Shown here: piece by piece, positions 43,955-51,655 of the stretch
How the letters are laid out: each line of letters begins with the position of its first letter
Position numbering within the stretch: the first letter of the stretch is position 1
Source: a bacterium
Lineage (GTDB): Bacteria; Spirochaetota; Leptospiria; Leptospirales; Leptonemataceae
Direction: 5' to 3'
Length of the DNA: 64,000 bases
Assembly: GCA_024742665.1 (NCBI GenBank)
Contig: JANSYA010000005.1
Location: 248,001-312,000 of the forward strand
Position numbers and translations under genes: made by a program
The notes under the pieces: model-generated
The model's database searches: none
What the model was told of the DNA's origin: nothing
Seen by the model: only the letters and a program-made list of their open reading frames with translations

Positions 43955-45319
43955 TCACTTCATTTTCGCGCGGATCGATTGCACCAGGCCGGGATAAAAC
44001 GCCAGCAGAGTCAGAGTGCGGGCGGCGTAGTGCGCGTACAGCGATCCCCAGAGTCCGTGATTGCCGAAAGGCTGCAGCGCCCAATAGGCCCCGGCGAAGA
44101 TCAGCAGCGAAAGCAGCATTGCGTTGCGCATATCGACAGTGCGGGTCGCGCCGATAAAGATCCCATCCAGTTGAAAACACCACACCCCGGCCAGGGGAGC
44201 GAATACCGCCCAGAGTAAATACCCGTGCGCCGCGGCGCGGACCTCGGGATCGACCGTCAATATGCCGATCGCCAGAGACCCGCCCAGGGCGAACAGCGCC
44301 ACGATCAGCACAGCGATGCCGGCCGCCAGGCGCGTCGTTTGTTTCGCCGTCAAGCGCACCAGGCCCGCCAGCTTCGCTCCGACCGCCCGGCCGATCAGGC
44401 TTTCCGTCGCGAAGGCGATGCCGTCCAGGAAATAGGCCGAAAGCGCCACAAACTGCATGAGGATCGAATTTGCCGCCAGGATCACGTCGCCGGATCGCGC
44501 GCCCTGCGCCGTAAACCAGATGAAGACGGCCAGCAGGGCCAGGGAACGAATCATAATATCGCCGTTGACCAGCAGGTTGTGTCTGAGTCGTCCCGGATCG
44601 AGCACGCGCTTCAGAGAATCTGGTGCTGGCTGAAAGCTCCGGAGATGGCGGGCGGCGATGGCCAGTCCCAGCAGGGCGGCGATGCCCTCGGCGATCGATG
44701 TGCCCAGCGCGACTCCCTTTACGTCCCAGCCCAGACCGGTCACAAATGCAAAATCCAGCGCAATATTGGTCAAATTCAAGACCAGTTGGATCACCAGAGC
44801 GATGCGCGTGCGCCCGAGTCCCACAAACCAGCCCAGAATCGCGTAATTCGCCAGGGCGGCCGGCGCCGACCAGATCCGAATCTGAAAATATTCCCCGGCC
44901 AGGGACTCCACCTGCGGGCTCGCTTCCAAAAAAAGCAGCGCTCCCGAGCGAATCAGGTCCTGCAGCAGAATCAGGAGCCCGCCGAGGGCCAGAGCAAGCA
45001 GCAGGGGCCGGCCCAGATTCGCCCGAATCTCCGTGTGATCGCCGGCACCCAGGGCCTGGGCGGTCAAACCGGTCGTTCCCATGCGCAGAAAACCAAAGGC
45101 CCAGAATGTAAAAGTGAAAATCAGCGACCCGATCGCGACGGCACCGATGAAGGCCGGGTCGGGAAGCTGACCGACCACGCCCGTATCCACCAATCCCAGG
45201 AGTGGAGTCGACAAATTCGAGATCATAATCGGCACAGCGATGGTTAAAATTCGACGGTAACCCAATTCAAAGCGCTCATTCCGGTCGCCGGAAGCGGTTT
45301 CATGCTCTGTTGATCTCAT
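43955..45319 (-). CDS. MATE-family (DinF-like) efflux transporter
   Basis: A 454-residue membrane transporter; the ATG at 45319 ('MRSTEHETASG') is preferred to a longer reading. Twelve hydrophobic helices are visible. The N-terminal 'ILTIAVPIMISNLSTPLLGLVDTGVVGQL' region (about residues 21-49) is the DinF-branch signature, mirrored in the second half by 'GDIMIRSLALLAVF' and 'FALDG/FQLDGIFIGATRT'-type segments. MATE proteins export cationic drugs or metabolites using Na+ or H+ gradients. Substrate unknown. Confidence 0.9.
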   Translation of the reverse strand: MRSTEHETASGDRNERFELGYRRILTIAVPIMISNLSTPLLGLVDTGVVGQLPDPAFIGAVAIGSLIFTFTFWAFGFLRMGTTGLTAQALGAGDHTEIRANLGRPLLLALALGGLLILLQDLIRSGALLFLEASPQVESLAGEYFQIRIWSAPAALANYAILGWFVGLGRTRIALVIQLVLNLTNIALDFAFVTGLGWDVKGVALGTSIAEGIAALLGLAIAARHLRSFQPAPDSLKRVLDPGRLRHNLLVNGDIMIRSLALLAVFIWFTAQGARSGDVILAANSILMQFVALSAYFLDGIAFATESLIGRAVGAKLAGLVRLTAKQTTRLAAGIAVLIVALFALGGSLAIGILTVDPEVRAAAHGYLLWAVFAPLAGVWCFQLDGIFIGATRTVDMRNAMLLSLLIFAGAYWALQPFGNHGLWGSLYAHYAARTLTLLAFYPGLVQSIRAKMK

Positions 45320-45572
45320 AATTCGGAAATATTGCACCAATAGAGGGCGGTGCCTGGCTTTAGGCCACCCTGGACGCTGCTTGAATGCACTTATTTGATG
45401 CCAAACTTGTTTTGTTGCCGACACATTCCGGTCTGCGGTTGCGCGGGCTGGTTTGCGAAGCTGCCGTACTATTGAGCAATGTTAGAAAATTCGACCCGCT
45501 TTAGTTAGCTTCAGGCGAAGAAACGTTAGATTCGGGTAAGGAATGCCCGGCTCCGAAAAAAATTCCCCGGCC

Positions 45573-45588
45573 TGGCACGCCCATTGCA
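45573..45588 (+). promoter_or_regulatory. Sigma-54 (RpoN) promoter of the lipase gene
   Basis: CTGGCACG-CCCA-TTGCAA carries the -24 element TGGCACG (45573-45579) and the -12 element TTGCA (45584-45588), with exactly 10 bp between GG and GC. The match to the RpoN consensus is essentially complete. Transcription should start near 45600, giving a leader of about 27 nt with a GGAAAGGG ribosome binding site. The rest of the 307-bp gap (45320-45626) shows no gene; a bound activator would be expected upstream, but no enhancer repeat was identified. Confidence 0.85.
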
Positions 45589-45626
45589 ATAGACTGATCA
45601 AACAAACAAAGTTCAGGAAAGGGTTC

Positions 45627-46574
45627 ATGACTAAACAGTTCACAATATTTGTATGCGCGTTTCTTCTAAGCAGCGGCGCAGTATTCGCAGGCGGCGGCGG
45701 AAGTTCTTCCGGACCGCTCGTTAACAGCCATCCGATCGTACTCGGACACGGCATCCTTGGTTTCGACGATTCTAACGGACCGGCAGCCGGTCTCCTCCAA
45801 TACTGGGGCGACGTCGACCAGTATCTCCGCGACGAAGGCGTTGCGGTCTTAACTCCGGGCAAAACCGCAGCAGCGGGCCTGGGTCTTCGCGCCAAGCAGC
45901 AAGCCGACCAGATCTCATACTGGATGGCAGCCAACGGTTTCTCTAAAGTAAACTACTTCGGTCACTCACAGGGCGGTCTCGACGGTCGCTACATGATCAC
46001 GAACAATACCTGTGGCGCCAGCGGCTATTGCATGCGCAACGTGGTTCGTTCCATTACCACGATCAACACCCCGCACCGCGGCAGCCCGGTTGGCGACATC
46101 GCTCTGGGTGTAATCCCCAACTGGCTGGAGCCGTTCCTCGGCACCGTTCTGGATGCTCTCGCAGGTCTGCTGTTCAGCGACAACCAGCAAGACGTTCTGG
46201 CAATGGCCGACACGCTGACGGTAGCCGGCACGAGCATCTTCAACGCCAACACGCCGAACGTATCGGGTGTAAAATACTTCTCCTACGGTTCCTACATCAC
46301 CATTCCGGATCTGATTCAGCATCCGATTATGGGTCTGCTGACTCCGGCAACCTGGGCGGGCGGTCTGATCTACGGTCAGGGCGGTAAAAACGACGGTATC
46401 GTTCCCTATTCTTCTCAGAAGTGGGGCACCTGGAAAGGCGGACCGAAGCAGCGCTGGAACACCGCGGGTGTTGACCACCTGCAGGCGACCAACTTCCAGT
46501 GGGGCGGTCAGTTCTGGTATGATGTTGAAGGTTACTACCTGAAGATGGCGAAGAACGCCATGAACAATCAGTAA
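45627..46574 (+). CDS. Secreted triacylglycerol lipase (family I type)
   Basis: A 315-residue alpha/beta-hydrolase with a Sec signal peptide (cleavage near 'SGAVFAGG'). The oxyanion region 'PIVLGHGILGFDD', the nucleophile elbow 'VNYFGHSQGGLDGRY', the 'TINTPHRGSPVGDI' block, an Asp in 'GKNDGIVPYSS' and a His in 'GVDHLQATNF' fit the bacterial true-lipase family. A close Cys pair ('TCGASGYC') may form a small disulfide loop. No lipase-specific foldase is adjacent. Asn codons are nearly all AAC and Gly often GGT, unlike neighbouring genes, which suggests high expression. It has its own sigma-54 promoter and terminator. Confidence 0.9.
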   Translation: MTKQFTIFVCAFLLSSGAVFAGGGGSSSGPLVNSHPIVLGHGILGFDDSNGPAAGLLQYWGDVDQYLRDEGVAVLTPGKTAAAGLGLRAKQQADQISYWMAANGFSKVNYFGHSQGGLDGRYMITNNTCGASGYCMRNVVRSITTINTPHRGSPVGDIALGVIPNWLEPFLGTVLDALAGLLFSDNQQDVLAMADTLTVAGTSIFNANTPNVSGVKYFSYGSYITIPDLIQHPIMGLLTPATWAGGLIYGQGGKNDGIVPYSSQKWGTWKGGPKQRWNTAGVDHLQATNFQWGGQFWYDVEGYYLKMAKNAMNNQ

Positions 46575-46605
46575 GTCGTTTCGACATTCAGATAGAATAG
46601 AAGAG

Positions 46606-46634
46606 GGCCGGTCGCAATGCGATCGGCCTTTTTT
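46606..46634 (+). terminator. Intrinsic terminator of the lipase gene
   Basis: Arms GGCCGGTCGC (46606-46615) and GCGATCGGCC (46619-46628) pair over 10 bp with one G-U, a 3-nt loop and a run of six T (46629-46634). It is 31 bp after the lipase stop. Confidence 0.92.
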
Positions 46635-46685
46635 CGTTTAAAGGGTGAGCGTGCTACGCGAATGGTCGTCGAGAGCGGCGCGAGG

Positions 46686-47090
46686 TTAGCCGAGTAGGTT
46701 GACGAAAAGGCCCTGACTCACGTCGGAGCGCGCGCGAAAGACGCTGTTCGCGTATGAATCACCCGGCTCGCGGGATTGTTCCAGATCGCGTGCAAGTGAC
46801 GCCGCGGCGTTTCGAGAATCGGCGGCCGGCCGGCGCGCTTCGTACATGTCGGGTCGGAACAGCTCTTTGCGGGGATAGGTTTCGCGGCTGCGCTGCAGGG
46901 CGCTGCTCGTTTCGGCCGGCCCCCGGCTGTCGCTCGTGCGATAGTCGGTGTTGATCGGATGGCGATGGCTCAGGCCGTTGCCTCGGATCGCGGAAACCGA
47001 CTCAATCGGATTCGATTGATAGCGCTGGACCGGATAGGCGTACTGCCCCGGAATCCGGCTCGCATTTTGTGATCCACCTTCGAGAATCAT
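46686..47090 (-). CDS. Hypothetical polar protein
   Basis: Read from the ATG at 47090 ('MILEGGSQNASRI') this is 134 residues, rich in Ser, Arg and Pro and probably largely disordered, with an amphipathic C-terminus ('SDVSQGLFVNLLG'). No ribosome binding site is evident; a perfect ATAGTACTAT palindrome (47095-47104) lies just upstream and could be a -10 or operator. It is 70 bp after the GH113-like gene on the same strand. Family unknown; reality of the gene moderately likely. Confidence 0.45.
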   Translation of the reverse strand: MILEGGSQNASRIPGQYAYPVQRYQSNPIESVSAIRGNGLSHRHPINTDYRTSDSRGPAETSSALQRSRETYPRKELFRPDMYEARRPAADSRNAAASLARDLEQSREPGDSYANSVFRARSDVSQGLFVNLLG

Positions 47091-47160
47091 AGTAATAGTA
47101 CTATCGGAATTTCGAGGCGGGACTTTAGGGCTCGCAGGCCCTGGATTGGGCAATATTTGG

Positions 47161-48387
47161 CTATTTTATACGGCGCGGCGCGTCTTTGAAGATGCGGCGG
47201 ATGATGCGCTCCGCCGGTTTGTCCTGCATATTGAAGCCCCGCGCATAATTGCGCTGCTCATAGCTGTCCAGGGATGTCGTATACTTCCAGATCCACATGC
47301 CTTCCGGGTACAGGGGCTGCTGATGAGCCGCTTCGCCCGTTTCCGTTTGAATCGTCGCGGCGCCGCGTCCTGCCAGCGCCAGATGCAGGGCTTCATAAGC
47401 GCGACTCTGGAGCTCCAGATCTATGGCATAGGCCGGATCGGGCCAGGCGTGGGGCGTTTGAACGGCCCGGTCGTGGGAAGGAAAGCCAATCTCTGTAAGC
47501 CACAGGGGCTTGCCCAGACCGCCGGCATGGGAGAAGTGTTCAGTGAGTTTTTTTCTATAATAAGCGGCGAGTACCCCGGTCGGAGGTTCGGCCGGGCCTT
47601 TATTCGCCGTGTCGTCAGTTTCTTTAGCAGCGCTGCCCTTCGGAGGGTAGCCGTAGTAGAAGTCGAGGCCGACCGCGTCCAGGTCGTCCCAGAACGAAAT
47701 GTTTTTTGCGTTCCAGGCTTCGCAGGCGTAGGTCAGGCGGCCGCTGTAGACGGCGCGCACTTCACGAATCAATTTGCGCCAGCGCGCATCGTTTTTCGAA
47801 TGCGTGAGTCCTACAAGCTCTGTACCGACCGCAAAGGCGACCACGCCATGCTCTTCGGCAAGGCGGGCCTGGGGGAGCATAAAGCGCGCGTACTCCGCGA
47901 ACCATGCATCGAGCCGCCGGCTATCGTCGAAGTCGATTTTGGATCGCCACTGGTGTTCCGGGTCGTCGCCGGACCAGCCGCCCACCCAGATGTGCGGCTT
48001 CAGCAGCACCTTCAAGTTGGATGCATGCGCCGCTTTAATTTCACGGACTAAGTCCTCGCCGGTTAGAGTCGGATCGTCCCATTGCAATTTTAGACTCTGA
48101 TTGCGCGGCTGATAGGCGAAGGTGTTCAACTGGACGCTGTTGTAGCCCAGCTCTTTTAGGCTCCGGTACAGCTCTCGCGTGCTGTCGCTGCCGTAGCCGG
48201 AACCCCGGCGATGTACGTGGGCGACGGCGGCGCCTTTGAACTCGGTCGGACCGAAACGATAGGCTTCGAGGGCGACGGGATGGCAGCCAGCGTGCAAAAT
48301 CCCCGCCAGCAGAAATGCGAATGTCAGAGCGAAGCGCCGGGTGCGTGTTCGGAGCGCGGCGGAAAAAGAATTGATGCCGGGATGCAT
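47161..48387 (-). CDS. GH113-like glycoside hydrolase lipoprotein
   Basis: A 408-residue lipoprotein (ATG 48387) with a signal and a lipobox ending in Cys near residue 30 ('LLAGILHAGC'). The mature part is a TIM barrel resembling glycoside hydrolase family 113: 'GYNSVQLNTFAYQP', 'VLLKPHIWVGGWSG', the acid/base candidate in 'FAVGTELVGLTHS', 'AVGLDFYYGYPP' and the nucleophile candidate in 'PLWLTEIGFPSHD'. GH113 enzymes are beta-mannanases; specificity here is unverified. It is divergent from a metallo-beta-lactamase-fold lipoprotein, with start codons nearly overlapping. Confidence 0.78.
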   Translation of the reverse strand: MHPGINSFSAALRTRTRRFALTFAFLLAGILHAGCHPVALEAYRFGPTEFKGAAVAHVHRRGSGYGSDSTRELYRSLKELGYNSVQLNTFAYQPRNQSLKLQWDDPTLTGEDLVREIKAAHASNLKVLLKPHIWVGGWSGDDPEHQWRSKIDFDDSRRLDAWFAEYARFMLPQARLAEEHGVVAFAVGTELVGLTHSKNDARWRKLIREVRAVYSGRLTYACEAWNAKNISFWDDLDAVGLDFYYGYPPKGSAAKETDDTANKGPAEPPTGVLAAYYRKKLTEHFSHAGGLGKPLWLTEIGFPSHDRAVQTPHAWPDPAYAIDLELQSRAYEALHLALAGRGAATIQTETGEAAHQQPLYPEGMWIWKYTTSLDSYEQRNYARGFNMQDKPAERIIRRIFKDAPRRIK

Positions 48388-48414
48388 ACTGTTGCAGTGC
48401 AACCGGAACGCACT

Positions 48415-49251
48415 GTGTTGACAAGAGCGAATCTATCGAACCCTGCTCTCGCGCCGGCGGTCCGGGCCGCGCTGCTGCTTTTTTTTCTGGCCGCCATTGT
48501 CGGGAGCGGCGCATGCCTGCGACCGTGGATTCGCGACAATGCGGTGCCTCTCGATCGCAACGATCTGCCGCTGCGCGTGGAAAAACTGCGCGGTTTTATT
48601 TTCGTCGTAGAAGACTACAACTACTGGAAGACCAATCAGGTCATCTATGCGCATCCGGAGGGGGTCTATTTTTTCGACGCCACCTGGACGTACAAAGGCG
48701 CGCGCCAGATGATCTGGAAGGGCGCCGCGAATTCCTACGCCGACTTTCGCGGCGTTGTATTGACCGGCTTTCCCCTGCATCGCACGGGCGGGCTTTCCAC
48801 GTTTCGCGGTCAGGGCGTGCGCATTATCGCGCAGCGCCGGACCGGGAGTCTGCTACGGTCGCACTGGGCGAATATGCAGGCGGAGATGTCTGCGAGCTTC
48901 GATACCTGGCGTCCGCTGCCGTTCCAGCCGCCGGACGGAGTGTTCGATGAGCAGGCCGAGCTATTAGGCGGTCGCGTGCGCGTGCTGCATATGCCGCCGG
49001 CGTATTCGCCGGACAATAGCGTGGTTCTGTTTACCGAGGAACGCGTGCTGTACGGCGGGAGTCTGCTATCATCGCCGTTGATGCTGACGGACTTCGCGGA
49101 TTTGAGTCATTACGAAGCCGCGCTCGATCGTATTGCCGAATTGGAATTCGATACGGTGATTGCGGGACACGGGGGAGCGATTCGAGATCGTTCGATTCTG
49201 GATGAGATTCGCACGGAAGTGCGCTTGAAACGACAGAAGCCAGCGAAGTAA
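48415..49251 (+). CDS. Lipoprotein with degenerate metallo-beta-lactamase fold
   Basis: Read from a GTG at 48415 (278 residues; TTG at 48418 or ATG at 48382 are alternatives). A lipobox ends in Cys near residue 34 ('AAIVGSGAC'). The body follows class B1 metallo-beta-lactamases: the zinc motif HxHxDH is replaced by 'LTGFPLHRTGG', 'GHTPDN' by 'AYSPDNSVVLF', 'FGGCL' by 'YGGSLL', and only the last His survives in 'VIAGHGGAI'. Loss of most zinc ligands suggests a non-catalytic or differently metallated protein. It is divergent from the GH113-like gene. Confidence 0.7.
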   Translation: MLTRANLSNPALAPAVRAALLLFFLAAIVGSGACLRPWIRDNAVPLDRNDLPLRVEKLRGFIFVVEDYNYWKTNQVIYAHPEGVYFFDATWTYKGARQMIWKGAANSYADFRGVVLTGFPLHRTGGLSTFRGQGVRIIAQRRTGSLLRSHWANMQAEMSASFDTWRPLPFQPPDGVFDEQAELLGGRVRVLHMPPAYSPDNSVVLFTEERVLYGGSLLSSPLMLTDFADLSHYEAALDRIAELEFDTVIAGHGGAIRDRSILDEIRTEVRLKRQKPAK

Positions 49252-49358
49252 AAAGCCGCGCTAACTTCTGTCGTGTGCGGGAAGCGAAGCCGACGCGGTC
49301 CGCGTATGCCGGAGGATCCGGATCGTTTGCGCGGGGCGTCGGGCTATGAGTCGCGGGT

Positions 49359-49574
49359 TTAGTCGGCGATAAAACGCTCGCGAATTTCAGGGCTCAGGCG
49401 GCGCGTACGAATATTGCGCACGGTTTTGAGCTGTTCGTCGTTTAGCAGGCCGCGAGCCAGCAGGCCGTTTTCCGGCAGCAGGGTCTGATCTACGCTCCCT
49501 ACGAGCTTCTTGCGAGCCTGAAAGATCCGGGCGGTGTATTCCGGATCTAAATCTTCATAAATATCGTGTAACAT
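49359..49574 (-). CDS. Small basic hypothetical protein
   Basis: A 71-residue helical protein preceded by a GGAGGCAAAGG ribosome binding region. It is charged throughout ('IFQARKKLVGSVDQTLLPEN', 'IRTRRLSPEIRERF') with no membrane segment. Family unknown. It stands alone between a convergent lipoprotein gene and an AT-rich gap. Confidence 0.55.
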   Translation of the reverse strand: MLHDIYEDLDPEYTARIFQARKKLVGSVDQTLLPENGLLARGLLNDEQLKTVRNIRTRRLSPEIRERFIAD

Positions 49575-49831
49575 CCTTTGCCTCCGTGCAAAGACTGGTG
49601 ATTGTCTATTTTTGTGTTTTGTCTATCGTCGTCAGGTGAAGCAGCATCCATGCATTCTCCACCTGATTAGTACATCGGTGCAATCGGCCAGGGCTGAAGC
49701 AAAAAATCCCGTTCGTTTTCGAAAACTTATCCACGAACGAGGCATCCGCCCCCGAACCGTCGATTATCAGACGGATATTTTCCGCGCCTGTTCGGATATT
49801 CATGAAATTCTAATATAGCGCGATTCGCATC
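49575..49831. other. Relatively AT-rich gap with short overlapping frames
   Basis: These 257 bp have lower GC than their neighbours. A 7-bp inverted repeat TCAGGTG/CACCTGA flanks a GCATCCATGC-rich centre, and two short opposing frames (65 and 68 codons) exist, neither with a convincing ribosome binding site. I see no certain gene; the region could be regulatory DNA for the small gene at 49574 or a relic. Confidence 0.35.
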
Positions 49832-51655
49832 TCACCAGCCGCCGGAGGCCCCGCCGCCGCCGAAACTACCCCCGCCTCCGCCGCCGAAGCTGCTGGAACT
49901 GCCAAAGCTGCTGCTGGAAAAACTGGAGCTGCTGGAATACGAAGATACGCCGGAGTAACTCGAACTCGAACTCGAAGTTGAAGTGCGGCGTTCGGGACGC
50001 TTGAAGTACTTTCCGGGATTGGCGCGGACGGGTGCCGCCTCTTGCTTATAGAATTTGTTCAGGCCCTTGCGCCGCTCGGTTTCGTCGGCGGTTTTTTGTA
50101 GTTCGGCGAATTTCGTGCGCAGTTTCTTGCGTTTGCGTTTTACGCGAGAAGGTACGTAAGTGTCGCGCATGCGCCATTTGGACCACAGGGCGTCGTCGTC
50201 TACGAACGATGCGATCTTGCGCATAATCCCCGTCAGGCTGTAGTCGAAATAGTCTTCCGGGTCTGCACGCAAAGCTTCCAGCTTCTTGAGCAGTTGATCG
50301 CCGGCTGCCAGATCGTAAACGTCCGCGCTGAAAATTTTCTCCCGCCGCCGCGTGAGATCTCCATACTCGATGTCGACCTGATCGCGCACGAAATTCGCGC
50401 GAGTCGAATTCCAGAACTCTTCGTCGGTGAGCAGCGGATCGATCGCCTTGCGAGCGTAAGCTTCGGTATAACTGAAAAAGCTCTCCGGTTTCTTTAGAGC
50501 GCTTCCTGTCTGTTTCTCCAGCTCCTCATAGGCCAGGCGGAATACGAAGCCCGGTCGCCAGCGGCGGAGTCGACTGTGAAAGTACGCGCGCAGTTCTTCG
50601 ACATGGTCGGCGTCGAAGCGGTTTTCGAGTTTGCGCCACGCGTTAAGATTTTCAGTTTTCCCGCGAACGCTCTGGCGTTCTTTCGTCGAGCCCTGAATCA
50701 TTGTGTGCAGGTATAGCAGGATCACGATGATCTGCGCGGCGATGACGATGCCATAGCCGTGAATTTGAAATTCTTCGAAGGCAAAGTATAAAAAGAGCGT
50801 TGGCAGTCCGGCCAAAAACGCGACGACGATCTGACTCGCGATCAAATCCGAAAGAAACTCCACGAAGTCGAAGCGAAAATCGAAGCGCCGCGCCGTCTTG
50901 TTAAATTCCGCCGCGATGCCGCCGAAGATCGCGTAGAGCAATACGATAATCGCATAGGCCGCCGTGAGCGCCAGGATCAGATACTGGGCCCACTCCGGCA
51001 CATAGTCGGGTTCGAATATTTCAATGTCATGATAGCCGGAGTCGACCGTTCTGTAGGGGTCTATGAGGCTCGTCGCAGGGTCGTCGTCGGCGGAAAACTC
51101 TTCGCGACTCGCCGCGATCATTCGGTCGATCGCTCCGTTGATTGCGAGATAAGGCGAGCCGTCGCGCATGTGCGGAACCATGGTATTGCGAATGATTTGA
51201 TTCGCCAGAGCGTCGGGAATGCTGCCTTCCAGACCGTAACCGACTTCAATGCGAATCTTGCGATCGGCCATATACAGGGCGATCAGAACCCCGTTGTCTT
51301 TGCCGGCCTGTCCGACGCCCCACCGGCTGGCCGTCTCGAAGGTGACCGTGAACTCGTCGCGCCCGCCCAGGTCCGGCGCGATCAAAACGAAAATCTGCGT
51401 CGAACTTTCTTCTTCGAAAACACGCAGTTTGTCCGATAGAGCTTCTCGCTCGGAGTCGCTGAGAACTTCGGGAAGATCGGTCACATAACCCAGAGGCGCG
51501 TCGGGAATTTGCGCCAGAGCCGGGCGCACCGGCACCAGGGTGCTGACCGCGATCAAGATCGCTGGCATCAGAGCGAAAGCGAAACCGCGCCCGCGTTGCA
51601 AGGCCGTGCGGCGTAAGCTATCGCCTCTGGCGGGAATAGAGCGTGTGATATTCAT
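49832..51655 (-). CDS. TPM-domain (YgcG-like) membrane protein
   Basis: A 607-residue protein with a signal peptide (about residues 24-48), a periplasmic TPM domain (about 55-185: 'YVTDLPEVLSDSEREALS', 'IFVLIAPDLGGRD', 'DNGVLIALYMADRKIRIEVGY' region), membrane helices near 225-250, 278-300 and 305-325, and a long charged cytosolic helical part (about 330-545). The end is Ser-rich then Gly-rich, closing in 'GGGGASGGW', typical of this family. Some TPM domains act as acid phosphatases in photosystem repair, others are structural; the role here is unknown. Its ATG overlaps the amine oxidase stop by 4 nt. Confidence 0.82.
   Translation of the reverse strand: MNITRSIPARGDSLRRTALQRGRGFAFALMPAILIAVSTLVPVRPALAQIPDAPLGYVTDLPEVLSDSEREALSDKLRVFEEESSTQIFVLIAPDLGGRDEFTVTFETASRWGVGQAGKDNGVLIALYMADRKIRIEVGYGLEGSIPDALANQIIRNTMVPHMRDGSPYLAINGAIDRMIAASREEFSADDDPATSLIDPYRTVDSGYHDIEIFEPDYVPEWAQYLILALTAAYAIIVLLYAIFGGIAAEFNKTARRFDFRFDFVEFLSDLIASQIVVAFLAGLPTLFLYFAFEEFQIHGYGIVIAAQIIVILLYLHTMIQGSTKERQSVRGKTENLNAWRKLENRFDADHVEELRAYFHSRLRRWRPGFVFRLAYEELEKQTGSALKKPESFFSYTEAYARKAIDPLLTDEEFWNSTRANFVRDQVDIEYGDLTRRREKIFSADVYDLAAGDQLLKKLEALRADPEDYFDYSLTGIMRKIASFVDDDALWSKWRMRDTYVPSRVKRKRKKLRTKFAELQKTADETERRKGLNKFYKQEAAPVRANPGKYFKRPERRTSTSSSSSSYSGVSSYSSSSSFSSSSFGSSSSFGGGGGGSFGGGGASGGW

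Noticed and set aside
44225..45247. Plus-strand open frame of 340 codons opposite the MATE transporter
   Set aside because: Antisense shadow of a well-supported membrane protein; composition is dominated by Arg, Gln and Gly.
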